In this document: one piece after another, positions 1 to 7,713 of the stretch | Position numbering within the stretch: position 1 is the stretch's first letter | How the letters are laid out: the number at the start of each line of letters is the position of its first letter | NCBI RefSeq assembly: GCF_900100165.1 | Contig: NZ_FNEO01000003.1 | Coordinates: 184,951 to 248,950, forward strand | Length of the DNA: 64,000 nucleotides | Reading direction: 5' to 3' | DNA from: Flavobacterium glycines | GTDB lineage: Bacteria > Bacteroidota > Bacteroidia > Flavobacteriales > Flavobacteriaceae | Notes under the pieces: model-generated | Told to the model about the DNA's origin: nothing | The model's input: the letters and a program-made list of their open reading frames with translations, nothing else | The model's database searches: none | Position numbers and translations under genes: made by a program

Positions 1-285
1 AGAAATTAGAATTTTAGGAAAATGCTTTACTAATAACTGTACAACCGGAACAATTCTATTCAACTCCTCTTCTTCTGAAACAAATTCCGCACTAGGTTTA
101 CTGGAATAAGCCCCAATATCAATAAAAGTAGCTCCTTCAGCCAGCATTCTTTCAACTTTAACTAAAATTTCTTCTTCACTGGAATACCTACCACCATCAA
201 AAAAAGAATTAGGAGTAATATTCAAAATCCCCATCACTTTAGGCTGTGATAAATCAATCAGTTGTCCCTTACAATTTATTGTCAT
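1..285 (-). CDS. folP: Dihydropteroate synthase, N-terminal part (cut by window edge)
   Basis: This is the first 95 codons of a minus-strand gene that runs off the left edge. The translation begins MTINCKGQLIDLSQPKVMG and continues into ILNITPNSFFDGG, the first dihydropteroate synthase signature, followed by a second conserved stretch (FIDIGAYSSKP). The enzyme condenses 7,8-dihydropterin pyrophosphate with p-aminobenzoate in cytosolic folate synthesis. A pabB-like gene lies at 32966-34252 in the same window but is unlinked. The gene is divergent from the DUF1599 gene, with 84 bp between the start codons. The family assignment is secure although two thirds of the protein is missing. Confidence 0.93.
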   Translation of the reverse strand, partial: MTINCKGQLIDLSQPKVMGILNITPNSFFDGGRYSSEEEILVKVERMLAEGATFIDIGAYSSKPSAEFVSEEEELNRIVPVVQLLVKHFPKILIS

Positions 286-329
286 TTTTTAATCTTAATT
301 TAAAGTTGAATCCTTTTAAAATTTATCCC

Positions 330-337
330 TATTTTTG
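330..337 (+). promoter_or_regulatory. Putative -7 box for the DUF1599 gene
   Basis: TATTTTTG matches TAnnTTTG, with a GTTG about 21 bp upstream (305-308) as a possible -33 element. It lies 32 bp before the start codon at 370. Confidence 0.4.
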
Positions 338-350
338 GGAAAATTTTAGA

Positions 351-358
351 CAAATATA
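351..358 (-). promoter_or_regulatory. Putative -7 box for folP
   Basis: On the minus strand this reads TATATTTG, a full match to the Bacteroidota TAnnTTTG element, 65 bp upstream of the folP start codon. No clear -33 TTTG partner is seen. Confidence 0.4.
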
Positions 359-369
359 CATCAATAATA

Positions 370-918
370 ATGAAGAATACTTCTCAACAGTACGATAAGG
401 TAATTGAATTTTGTCGTTCCTTATTCGTTAATAAAATGCAGGATTATGGCAGTGCGTGGCGCATTTTACGATTACCATCCCTGACTGATCAAATTTTTAT
501 CAAAGCGCAAAGAATTCGCAGTTTACAGGAAAACGAAGTTCGAAAAGTAGATGAAGATGAATCAAGCGAATTCATCGGAATTATCAATTATTCGATTATG
601 GCTTTGATTCAATTAGAATTGGGCGTTGTAGATCAGCCCGATTTAAATGTTGAAAAAGCTACCGAATTATATGATGCGAAAGTAAAACTTACCAAAGATT
701 TAATGGAAGCCAAAAACCATGATTACGGTGAAGCCTGGCGTGATATGAGAGTAAGTTCATTAACGGATTTAATTCTTCAAAAATTACTTCGCGTAAAGCA
801 AATTGAAGACAACAAAGGAAAAACAATCGTTTCTGAAGGTATTGATGCCAATTACCAAGACATGATTAATTACTCTGTTTTTGCTTTAATATTAATGGGA
901 TTTAGCAGCACCAAATAA
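370..918 (+). CDS. DUF1599 family protein with two internal repeats
   Basis: A 182-residue soluble protein of the DUF1599 type. Two halves repeat the same core: QDYGSAWRILRLPSLTDQI in the first third and HDYGEAWRDMRVSSLTDLI about 96 residues later, each followed by an acidic stretch and a hydrophobic INYSxxALI segment. From memory, the DUF1599 domain has been linked computationally to nucleotide or base-modification systems; its biochemical role is not established, so no function is claimed. The stop codon is 5 bp before the next gene, so the two are probably co-transcribed, and it is divergent from folP. No signal peptide or membrane segment is present. Confidence 0.8.
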   Translation: MKNTSQQYDKVIEFCRSLFVNKMQDYGSAWRILRLPSLTDQIFIKAQRIRSLQENEVRKVDEDESSEFIGIINYSIMALIQLELGVVDQPDLNVEKATELYDAKVKLTKDLMEAKNHDYGEAWRDMRVSSLTDLILQKLLRVKQIEDNKGKTIVSEGIDANYQDMINYSVFALILMGFSSTK

Positions 919-923
919 TACTT

Positions 924-2027
924 ATGAAGAACTTTATAACCCAATTTTCCAGATTATTTGTTGGCGTTTTATTTATCATCTCCGGATTAATTAAGTTGAA
1001 CGACCCAATAGGATTTTCCTATAAATTAACTGAATATTTCAGCGAACCTGTTTTCAATCTGCCTTTTTTAACTCCTTATTGCCTGTATTTAGCCTTATTT
1101 TTAGTTATTGTAGAAGTGGTTTTAGGGGTCATGCTGCTTATCGGTTATAAAACTAAATTTACAGTCAGGAGTTTATTGCTAATGATTGTATTCTTTACAT
1201 TCCTTACTTTTTATTCCGCTTATTTTGATGTAGTCAAAGATTGTGGTTGTTTTGGAGATGCTTTACACCTGACTCCCTGGGAATCTTTCACTAAAGATGT
1301 CATTCTATTAGTTTTAATTCTAATTTTATTTGTCAACCAAAAACAAATAAAACCTTTATTTAACAATAGTAGTTTTCAAAATGCCATTGTTTATTTAGGT
1401 TTAGCAATTAGTATTTCTATTGCATATATCGTTTTAAATCATTTACCAATAATTGATTTTCGTCCGTACAAAGTAGGCAACAACATTCAAAAAGGAATGA
1501 AAATTCCCGAAGGCGCTCCAACTCCGGTTGTAGAAATGATATTCATTTACAAAGTGAACGGTGTCCAAAAAGAATTTACCGAAAAAGATTTAACAAACCT
1601 TCCTGAAGGGGCTGAATTTGTAGACAGAAAAGATAAAGTAATCAGTCAGGGTTACATTCCTCCTATCCACGATTTTACCATGATGAAAGACGATTCCGAC
1701 TACAAGGATGAATTGCTTCAGGAACCTAAATTAGTAATGATTGTCACTTACGATTTAAGTTTATCCAAAGAAGAAGGTATGATAAAATTAGCTTCATTAT
1801 ATAAAGAAGCTTCTGCCAAAGGATACAAAGTAATTGGTATGACTAATTCACCAAAGGAAGAAATTGAAAAAGCACAAAAAAAATACAATCTGAAATTTGA
1901 TTTTTATGGCTGTGATGCTATTGCCTTAAAAACCATTGAAAGAGCCAATCCCAGTATCATAGTTCTTGACAAGGGAACCATCAAACAAAAAGTTCACTAC
2001 AACGATATTAGTGAATTAAAATTATAA
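924..2027 (+). CDS. DoxX-like (BT_3928-type) membrane protein with periplasmic thioredoxin-like C-terminus
   Basis: A 367-residue protein. The first 175 residues carry about five membrane segments, with the conserved DCGCFGD motif (Cys107, Cys109) between segments 3 and 4, as in the BT_3928/MauE-like group of DoxX relatives. Residues from about 270 on look like a thioredoxin fold (YDLSLSKEE, then ANPSIIVLDKG resembling the cis-Pro loop) but lack a CxxC motif. It follows the DUF1599 gene by 5 bp and is followed by a strong terminator, so the two form a short operon. The role may be in electron or disulfide transfer across the membrane; this is inference. The topology suggests the C-terminal domain lies outside the cytoplasm. 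Confidence 0.75.
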   Translation: MKNFITQFSRLFVGVLFIISGLIKLNDPIGFSYKLTEYFSEPVFNLPFLTPYCLYLALFLVIVEVVLGVMLLIGYKTKFTVRSLLLMIVFFTFLTFYSAYFDVVKDCGCFGDALHLTPWESFTKDVILLVLILILFVNQKQIKPLFNNSSFQNAIVYLGLAISISIAYIVLNHLPIIDFRPYKVGNNIQKGMKIPEGAPTPVVEMIFIYKVNGVQKEFTEKDLTNLPEGAEFVDRKDKVISQGYIPPIHDFTMMKDDSDYKDELLQEPKLVMIVTYDLSLSKEEGMIKLASLYKEASAKGYKVIGMTNSPKEEIEKAQKKYNLKFDFYGCDAIALKTIERANPSIIVLDKGTIKQKVHYNDISELKL

Positions 2028-2031
2028 TAAT

Positions 2032-2076
2032 AAAAAGCTTGTAAATGCAATTTAAAGACATTTATGAGCTTTTTTT
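2032..2076 (+). terminator. Rho-independent terminator after the DoxX-like gene
   Basis: An inverted repeat (AAAAGCT..AAATG / CATTT..AGCTTTT) with a long T run starts 4 bp after the stop codon. Confidence 0.7.
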
Positions 2077-2279
2077 ATATGTTTAAAGTTTAGAAAAACG
2101 ACTAAAACAAGTCTTTTAAGCGATCGTTTAGATGGAAAATGAAAGTTTTTATTGCTCCTTTTTAAAACAACAAAGCTAACTATTACGTTTTCTTTTGTTT
2201 TTTTATAACTCTAAAAGCCGTATTTGTTATTTTATTTATTAATATTCAAAAAACAATCATTTGAGATATAGGTTTATTT

Positions 2280-2287
2280 TAACTTTG
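2280..2287 (+). promoter_or_regulatory. -7 box directly before the TlpA-like gene
   Basis: TAACTTTG matches TAnnTTTG, with TTTG at 2260-2263 (16 bp spacing). The start codon at 2293 follows after only 5 bp, so the transcript would have almost no leader. Confidence 0.5.
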
Positions 2288-2292
2288 TTACA

Positions 2293-2814
2293 ATGAAAAA
2301 AATAAAAACAACAATAGCTTTTTTAGTGTTTTTTGTAGCTTTTTCTTGTTCCAAAGCAGACAGGCAAAAAGCAACATTTTCTAAAGAAGCATTAGCCGAA
2401 ACGGTTTTAAATACTGATGGGAATCAAATTGCTTTCAACAAGATTTTATCTCAAAATAAAGGAAAAAATGTAGTGATTAAAATTTGGGCAAGCTGGTGTC
2501 GCGATTGCATCGAAGAAATTCCAAAAATGAAAGAATTACAAGTTGCTCATCCCGAAACTAATTACATCTATATTTCGATGGATGATACAGCTGAAAGATG
2601 GAAATACGGCATTGAAAAATACCAATTGAAAGGAGCGCATTTTATGGCAAAAGATCAAATGAAAGGTGCTTTTGCAAAAGCGATAGATTTAGATTGGATT
2701 CCAAGATATATCATCGTTAATAAAACAGGAAAAATTGTTTTGTATCATACAAGTGAAAATGATTTTGATAAAATCAGCTCAATTTTAACCCAATTAGAAA
2801 AAGGAACGATTTAA
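2293..2814 (+). CDS. TlpA-family thioredoxin lipoprotein
   Basis: A 173-residue protein with a lipoprotein signal (hydrophobic stretch, then VAFSC, with the lipid-bearing Cys at about residue 19). A thioredoxin fold follows, with the active site WASWCRDCIEE (Cys69, Cys72) and a cis-Pro region (DWIPRYIIV). TlpA/ResA-type proteins reduce or isomerise disulfides outside the cytoplasm, often for cytochrome maturation; the substrate is not predictable here. It is followed by tpiA after 40 bp on the same strand, so co-transcription is possible. The start is fixed by the signal peptide and the -7 box immediately upstream. Confidence 0.88.
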   Translation: MKKIKTTIAFLVFFVAFSCSKADRQKATFSKEALAETVLNTDGNQIAFNKILSQNKGKNVVIKIWASWCRDCIEEIPKMKELQVAHPETNYIYISMDDTAERWKYGIEKYQLKGAHFMAKDQMKGAFAKAIDLDWIPRYIIVNKTGKIVLYHTSENDFDKISSILTQLEKGTI

Positions 2815-2854
2815 AAATTTAATAAAAACAAAATTCAAATATAACACTACGAAA

Positions 2855-3607
2855 ATGAGAAAAAAAATTGTAGCAGGAAACTGGAAAATGCACAAGAATG
2901 CAGCACAAACTAGCGAATTATTAAGTGAATTAATTGCAAAAGTGCCTGCTAATACTACAGCACAAGTAATTGTTGCGCCTACATTTGTAAACTTGGCTGC
3001 AGCAGTAAACCAATTAAAAGGGACTAACATTAGTGTTTCAGCTCAAAACGTTCACCAAACTGAAAGCGGAGCATTTACAGGAGAAATTTCTGCTGATATG
3101 TTAACATCTGTTGGAGTAAATACAGTAATCCTTGGTCACTCTGAGCGTAGAGCTATTTTCCACGAAAGTGATGCTTTAATTGCTGATAAAGTAAATACGG
3201 CGCTGAAACATGATATGACAGTTATTTTTTGCTTTGGTGAAGAATTAAAAGACCGTCAGTCAGGAAATCATTTCAACATTGTTGAAAACCAATTAAAAGA
3301 TGGTTTGTTCCAGGTTGACGCTAAATCATGGGATAAAATCGTTTTAGCTTACGAACCGGTTTGGGCTATCGGAACCGGAGAAACAGCTTCTCCTGAACAA
3401 GCACAGGAAATGCACGAATTTATCAGAGAAACAATTCTTAAAGCTTACGGAAAAGAAATTGCTGAAAACGCAACAATTCTTTACGGAGGTTCAGTAAAAC
3501 CAGAAAATGCTAAAGAAATTTTCGGAAAACCAGATGTAGACGGTGGTCTAATTGGTGGAGCTGCATTAAAAGCTGATGATTTCGTTGCTATCGTTACAGC
3601 AATCTAA
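2855..3607 (+). CDS. tpiA: Triosephosphate isomerase
   Basis: A 250-residue enzyme of normal length for the family. It shows the N-terminal substrate-binding GNWKMHKN, the catalytic His in LGHSERR (about residue 95), the signature AYEPVWAIGTG with catalytic Glu167, and the phosphate-binding LYGGSVKPEN near the C-terminus. It interconverts dihydroxyacetone phosphate and glyceraldehyde 3-phosphate in cytosolic glycolysis and gluconeogenesis. It follows the TlpA-like gene by 40 bp and ends at a strong terminator. Confidence 0.98.
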   Translation: MRKKIVAGNWKMHKNAAQTSELLSELIAKVPANTTAQVIVAPTFVNLAAAVNQLKGTNISVSAQNVHQTESGAFTGEISADMLTSVGVNTVILGHSERRAIFHESDALIADKVNTALKHDMTVIFCFGEELKDRQSGNHFNIVENQLKDGLFQVDAKSWDKIVLAYEPVWAIGTGETASPEQAQEMHEFIRETILKAYGKEIAENATILYGGSVKPENAKEIFGKPDVDGGLIGGAALKADDFVAIVTAI

Positions 3608-3628
3608 TACCAAAAATATTTTTATAAG

Positions 3629-3663
3629 AATCCTCAATTACTCCTGTAATTGGGGATTTTTTG
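3629..3663 (+). terminator. Rho-independent terminator after tpiA
   Basis: AATCCTCAATTAC / GTAATTGGGGATT hairpin (one G-U pair) followed by a T run. Confidence 0.85.
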
Positions 3664-3730
3664 ATTAAAAATCGAATTACAAATACTACTCTCCTTAGAA
3701 ATACGTTATCCAAAAAACATTGTTTTAAAA

Positions 3731-4531
3731 ATGGAATCTAAAAATCTAATCAACAAATCAGCAAATAAAATTTGGCAAAAATGGTCTATCGCAATCCGAA
3801 TAACACCATTAATCATTATTCTTGCGCTACTTAAAACCCTTACCCATTATTTAGGATGGGAAGTACTTGAATTAAATGCCCTTTTTACCAGTTTGGTCGC
3901 AGGAACTATATTTCTTATTGGATTTTTAATCAGTGGTGTATTATCCGACTATAAAGAAAGTGAAAAATTACCTAGTGAACTTTCGGCTTCCATGAAATCA
4001 CTAGTTGATGATACTTACACCATTTACAAAACTAAAAATACCTTAACAGCGCTGGAATTTATAGAATTTCAAAAAATGTTTTGTAACTCTCTTATAAATT
4101 GGTTTTACAAAAAAGAGAAAACAAAAGTCATTTTGAAAAAAATAAGCGATATGAATCATTTTTTCATTGAACTGGATAAAGAAGGCGTTCAGGTCGGTTA
4201 TATCATTAAAATGAAAAATGAGCAAAACAATCTTCGAAAAATGATTCTTCGCATTGACACCATTAGAGATACTAATTTTGTAGGGTCGGCTTATACCATC
4301 TTAGAAGCAATGGGATTTCTAATAGGATGCAGTCTTTTAATTATCAAAATAGAACCTTTCTATGCATCTTTATTTTTTACATTAGTAGTAACTTTTTTAA
4401 TAGCCTATATGTTTCTCTTAATTAAAGATTTAGACAATCCGTTTGACTATTCTAATAATGGAGAAAGCGGAACAGAAGTTTCTTTAAAACCAATACACGA
4501 CCTCAGAAAAATACTGATCGATTATATATAA
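3731..4531 (+). CDS. Bestrophin-like (DUF4239-like) membrane protein
   Basis: A 266-residue protein with two membrane segments near the N-terminus (about 22-42 and 50-70), a long, charged, largely helical middle, and two more near residues 190-235. The layout, the SGVLSDYKESEKLP segment after the second helix, and the LLIKDLDNPFDY segment after the last helix resemble the bestrophin-like DUF4239 family, whose members are possible anion channels. The similarity is by pattern only and the function is inferred. It stands alone between tpiA and prmA on the plus strand. Confidence 0.5.
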   Translation: MESKNLINKSANKIWQKWSIAIRITPLIIILALLKTLTHYLGWEVLELNALFTSLVAGTIFLIGFLISGVLSDYKESEKLPSELSASMKSLVDDTYTIYKTKNTLTALEFIEFQKMFCNSLINWFYKKEKTKVILKKISDMNHFFIELDKEGVQVGYIIKMKNEQNNLRKMILRIDTIRDTNFVGSAYTILEAMGFLIGCSLLIIKIEPFYASLFFTLVVTFLIAYMFLLIKDLDNPFDYSNNGESGTEVSLKPIHDLRKILIDYI

Positions 4532-4596
4532 AATAACTAGGTTAATTTTAATATTCCTTATCCATTTTAGCTTAAAATATTCCTGAAATAAATGCT

Positions 4597-4604
4597 TACC
4601 TTTG
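4597..4604 (+). promoter_or_regulatory. Putative -7 box for prmA
   Basis: TACCTTTG, a full TAnnTTTG match, 16 bp before the prmA start codon. Confidence 0.45.
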
Positions 4605-4620
4605 CAAAAAAATAATTTTT

Positions 4621-5454
4621 ATGTCAAATATTTATATCGCCTATCATTTTAGTATTGAACCAAAAGAACTGGGTTCGGAAATATTAATTGCCGAATTAGG
4701 CGAATTAGCATTCGAAAGTTTTACTGAAACAGAAACCGGAATTTCAGCTTTTGTTCAAAAAGATTTATGGGACGAAATGATTCTGGAAAATGTCAACATC
4801 CTTCATTCCGAAGAATTTGAAATTGATTACAATTATGAAGAAATTGAGCAGGTAAACTGGAATGAAGAATGGGAAAAGAATTTTGAACCTATTGATGTAG
4901 ACGGAAGATGTCATGTAAGAGCTCCATTCCATCCTAAAACGGATGCTGAATTTGATATCTTGATTGAACCTAAAATGAGTTTTGGAACAGGACATCACGA
5001 AACCACTCACATGATGATTCAGCATTTGTTAGAAATAGATGTTACCGGAATGAAAACCTTAGATATGGGTTGCGGAACTGCTATTCTTGCTATTCTTGCC
5101 GAAATGAAAGGCGCACAGCCTATTGATGCCATCGATATTGATAACTGGTGTTATTTGAATTCTATTGAAAATGCGGAGCGTAACAATTGCAAGAGCATCA
5201 GCGTTTATGAAGGTGATGCTGCTTTATTAAAAGATAAAAAATACGATTTAATTATCGCTAACATCAATAGAAATATTCTGTTAAATGATATGCAAGCTTA
5301 TGTGGATTGCCTAAATCCTAATGGAACTTTATTACTAAGCGGATTCTATAACGTGGACATTCCTGCAATTGATGCTTGTTGCACCGAAAAAGGCTTAACT
5401 TATGTTAAAAAATTCGAAAGAAACAACTGGGTTTCACTTAAATACGTAAATTAG
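4621..5454 (+). CDS. prmA: Ribosomal protein L11 methyltransferase
   Basis: A 277-residue class I SAM-dependent methyltransferase. The N-terminal 100 residues form the L11-recognition part; GTGHHETTHMM, the SAM-binding LDMGCGTAILAI (starting at Leu147), and the catalytic-loop equivalent IIANINRNILL follow. The family trimethylates ribosomal protein L11 in the cytosol. The stop is 45 bp before clpS, a common pairing in Bacteroidota, and the two probably share the terminator after clpS. The acidic N-terminus is typical of the flavobacterial form. Confidence 0.93.
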   Translation: MSNIYIAYHFSIEPKELGSEILIAELGELAFESFTETETGISAFVQKDLWDEMILENVNILHSEEFEIDYNYEEIEQVNWNEEWEKNFEPIDVDGRCHVRAPFHPKTDAEFDILIEPKMSFGTGHHETTHMMIQHLLEIDVTGMKTLDMGCGTAILAILAEMKGAQPIDAIDIDNWCYLNSIENAERNNCKSISVYEGDAALLKDKKYDLIIANINRNILLNDMQAYVDCLNPNGTLLLSGFYNVDIPAIDACCTEKGLTYVKKFERNNWVSLKYVN

Positions 5455-5499
5455 TACTTTGTTAATTATCAAACATTTAAAAGTATAAATAAAATCAGT

Positions 5500-5775
5500 A
5501 TGAGTACGATAGAAAAAGTTAAAGAAAGAGTTAGTGTAAATGAAGTCACAACTAAAAACAACGAAATTATTCTTTATAATGACGATGTAAATACTTTTGA
5601 TCACGTAATTGAAACTTTGATGCGTGTATGCGAACATACTCCTGAACAAGCTGAACAATGCTCTTTAATTGTACATTATAATGGAAAATGTACTGTTAAA
5701 ACCGATTCTATAGATAAGCTAAAACCACAATGTACGCAGCTGTTAGAAGCCGGCTTAAGCGCTGAAATAATTTAA
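5500..5775 (+). CDS. clpS: ATP-dependent Clp protease adaptor ClpS
   Basis: A 91-residue protein matching ClpS throughout: IILYNDDVNTFDHVIETL (binding face for N-degron residues) followed by a helical segment with HTPEQAEQCSLIVHYNGKC and an Ala/Gly C-terminus. It presents N-end-rule substrates to ClpA/ClpC-ClpP. The first 18 residues are a charged, flexible tail, as usual. It is 45 bp downstream of prmA and ends at a long terminator. Confidence 0.95.
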   Translation: MSTIEKVKERVSVNEVTTKNNEIILYNDDVNTFDHVIETLMRVCEHTPEQAEQCSLIVHYNGKCTVKTDSIDKLKPQCTQLLEAGLSAEII

Positions 5776-5782
5776 CTAAATT

Positions 5783-5837
5783 TTTAGTTCAAAAAAAAGC
5801 ATTCGAATTTTACGAATGCTTTTTTTTTGAACTAAAG
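5783..5837. terminator. Long bidirectional terminator between clpS and the YeeE pair
   Basis: A near-continuous inverted repeat of about 23 bp: TTTAGTTC, A8, GCATTCG, then CGAATGC, T9, GAACTAAA. The A and T runs on both sides allow termination in both directions between the convergent genes. Confidence 0.88.
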
Positions 5838-5841
5838 AGTC

Positions 5842-6255
5842 TTAATGAGGTAATTTATCTTTTAGAACTCCATAAAGAAAAGTTCCTAACAAAGCACCCA
5901 ACAAAACAATAATAACAGTTGTAAATCCTGCACCAATTAATATAAATATTGGCCCTGGACAAGAACCTGCTAAAGCCCATCCTAATCCAAAAATAACTCC
6001 GCCTAAAAGATAACGAACTGTTGACGGCTCTTTATCGCCAATACATATTGGTTCTCCTGAACAATCCTTTAATTTAAACTTTTTAATCAATTGAATTCCA
6101 ATCATTCCTGTCAACACAGCAACCATAATAATGCCGTACATATGGAAAGATTGAAATTGAAACATCTCATAAATTCGATACCAGGAAACTGCCTCCGATT
6201 TGGTCAATACAATTCCGAAAATAAATCCAACTAAAATAAATTTTATCAATTTCAT
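5842..6255 (-). CDS. YeeE/YedE-type transporter, small subunit (DUF6691-like)
   Basis: A 137-residue membrane protein with about four helices. It carries the Cys-containing signature LAGSCPGPIF in the second half and another Cys pair in KDCSGEPICIG. These are hallmarks of the YeeE/YedE family, known for thiosulfate or other reduced-sulfur uptake. It is one half of a split pair; the other half (6349-6906) is 93 bp upstream on the same strand. The substrate is inferred from the family only. Confidence 0.85.
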   Translation of the reverse strand: MKLIKFILVGFIFGIVLTKSEAVSWYRIYEMFQFQSFHMYGIIMVAVLTGMIGIQLIKKFKLKDCSGEPICIGDKEPSTVRYLLGGVIFGLGWALAGSCPGPIFILIGAGFTTVIIVLLGALLGTFLYGVLKDKLPH

Positions 6256-6348
6256 ATTTTAATATTTATTGTTTTTTATAAGTAATATGCAATTCGCATA
6301 TAATCATTTGTCATTTCAAACAATTCCAATTTATGCTCATTTCATAGC

Positions 6349-6906
6349 TTATAGAATTAAAGGTAAAATAAAATGAGCCATGATTAAACCACCTATAAAA
6401 AAGCCAATCACTGCTTTTAAAGACGGAAGTTGCAAATTACTCAATCCGGTAATTGCATGACCCGATGTACAACCACCTGCGTAACGAGAACCAAAACCAA
6501 TTAATAATCCGCCAATTAACAAAATAAACATTCCTTTTGGCGATTGAAAAACCTGAGTAGAAAACAATGCATCAGGCATTAATTTCCCTTCAGGAGCATC
6601 AATATTTATAGTCTGAAGTTTTTCAATTGTTTTAGGATTTATCGAAACATTAGAAGGATCACTCATATAATGTGTCGCTACAAAACCTCCTAACATGGCT
6701 CCTGCCACCACTGCAAGATTCCAACGTTGCGATTTCCAATTCCAATTAAAAAAAGACACTTTTTTTCCTGCACCCGCAAGACTACATAAGGTTCTTAAAT
6801 TAGACGACATTCCGAAAGTTTTCCCAAAGTAAATCAAGCTTAGCATCACTAAACCAATTATAAAGCCTGAAATATACCACGGCCAGGTATGATAAATTAA
6901 TTCCAT
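6349..6906 (-). CDS. YeeE/YedE-type sulfur-related transporter, large half
   Basis: A 185-residue membrane protein with about five helices and the family signature YAGGCTSGHAITGLSNL near residues 142-160, where the Cys is thought to relay thiosulfate in the fused E. coli protein. It is encoded upstream of its partner half (5842-6255), so the two together correspond to one full transporter. There are no sulfurtransferase or rhodanese genes beside it in this window. A -7 box lies 19 bp upstream. Confidence 0.87.
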   Translation of the reverse strand: MELIYHTWPWYISGFIIGLVMLSLIYFGKTFGMSSNLRTLCSLAGAGKKVSFFNWNWKSQRWNLAVVAGAMLGGFVATHYMSDPSNVSINPKTIEKLQTINIDAPEGKLMPDALFSTQVFQSPKGMFILLIGGLLIGFGSRYAGGCTSGHAITGLSNLQLPSLKAVIGFFIGGLIMAHFILPLIL

Positions 6907-6924
6907 ATATTTTTATTTTTAATG

Positions 6925-6932
6925 CAAATTTA
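6925..6932 (-). promoter_or_regulatory. Putative -7 box for the YeeE pair
   Basis: Minus strand TAAATTTG matches TAnnTTTG, 18 bp before the start codon. Confidence 0.4.
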
Positions 6933-7035
6933 AACACTAAGTTTTCAATGGTATGTGAGAAATGTTACAAAAGCCTAAAAAGCGCTTTCGATTTAAAAAA
7001 AAGCGAAAAATTAGTTTAAAATTTGAAGTTCTCAA

Positions 7036-7043
7036 TATCTTTG
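7036..7043 (+). promoter_or_regulatory. Putative -7 box for the lipoprotein gene
   Basis: TATCTTTG matches TAnnTTTG, 42 bp before the start codon at 7086. Confidence 0.4.
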
Positions 7044-7085
7044 TATGACTATTAAAAGCCAATATTTCAAAATTAATTCCATTTT

Positions 7086-7610
7086 ATGAAATCACTATTA
7101 ATAAGTAACCTCCTTAAGAAAATACAAGGAAATAAAAAGTTACTTACTGCTATAATCGCTAAAAAAGTAATCGTCTCAATACTCTTGATGTTTTTAAGCA
7201 GTTCCTGCATTAGTACCAAATCAACATTGAGAAATGTCAATGATAATGCTCCCATTCCTAAACTTTCAAAAGAAAACACCTTTATCATTACAGAATATAG
7301 TAAAGACAAAAAATATGGTTATAACAAAGACTACCCAATCAATATTTTTTACTACAACACTAATAATGAGCAATTAAACGAAGAACGTTTTTTGAATGCT
7401 CTGGCCGGTCCAAAAGGCGAAAAAATCACCTATACCAAACTAGAAAGCTGCTGTCCTTTTCCATCTAAAAGAACGGCTATGGGCGCAGGTTTTCTGGATG
7501 TTTTTGAAATTCGTTGGGAAGGTCAAAAAAAACCTGTTATTCTATATCTCAACATTTACGAAAAAGGCTTCTTGTTGTGTCCAATGGGACTTACAATTAA
7601 AAAACTGTAA
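7086..7610 (+). CDS. Conserved-type lipoprotein of unknown function
   Basis: A 174-residue protein with a long basic N-region, a hydrophobic core and a lipobox (MFLSSSC, Cys about 41). The mature part has a pattern common in Bacteroidota lipoproteins: KKYGYNKDYPINI, then RFLNALAGPKGEKITY, a CC pair (ESCCPF), FLDVFEIRWEGQKKPVILYLNIYE and a final Cys. Three conserved-looking cysteines might matter structurally. It precedes kdsA by 103 bp but kdsA has its own -7 box. No function is known to me; the N-terminal extension before the signal core is longer than usual, so the start is less certain. Confidence 0.6.
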   Translation: MKSLLISNLLKKIQGNKKLLTAIIAKKVIVSILLMFLSSSCISTKSTLRNVNDNAPIPKLSKENTFIITEYSKDKKYGYNKDYPINIFYYNTNNEQLNEERFLNALAGPKGEKITYTKLESCCPFPSKRTAMGAGFLDVFEIRWEGQKKPVILYLNIYEKGFLLCPMGLTIKKL

Positions 7611-7686
7611 TTCTTAAAAATACATTTTATTACTTTTTCAATACCAAAAAAACAAAAAATAAAAACGCTAAGTCGCAAATCATAAC

Positions 7687-7694
7687 TACATTTG
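7687..7694 (+). promoter_or_regulatory. Putative -7 box for kdsA
   Basis: TACATTTG matches TAnnTTTG, 19 bp before the kdsA start codon. Confidence 0.45.
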
Positions 7695-7713
7695 CAACTA
7701 CTAAAAAACACCT

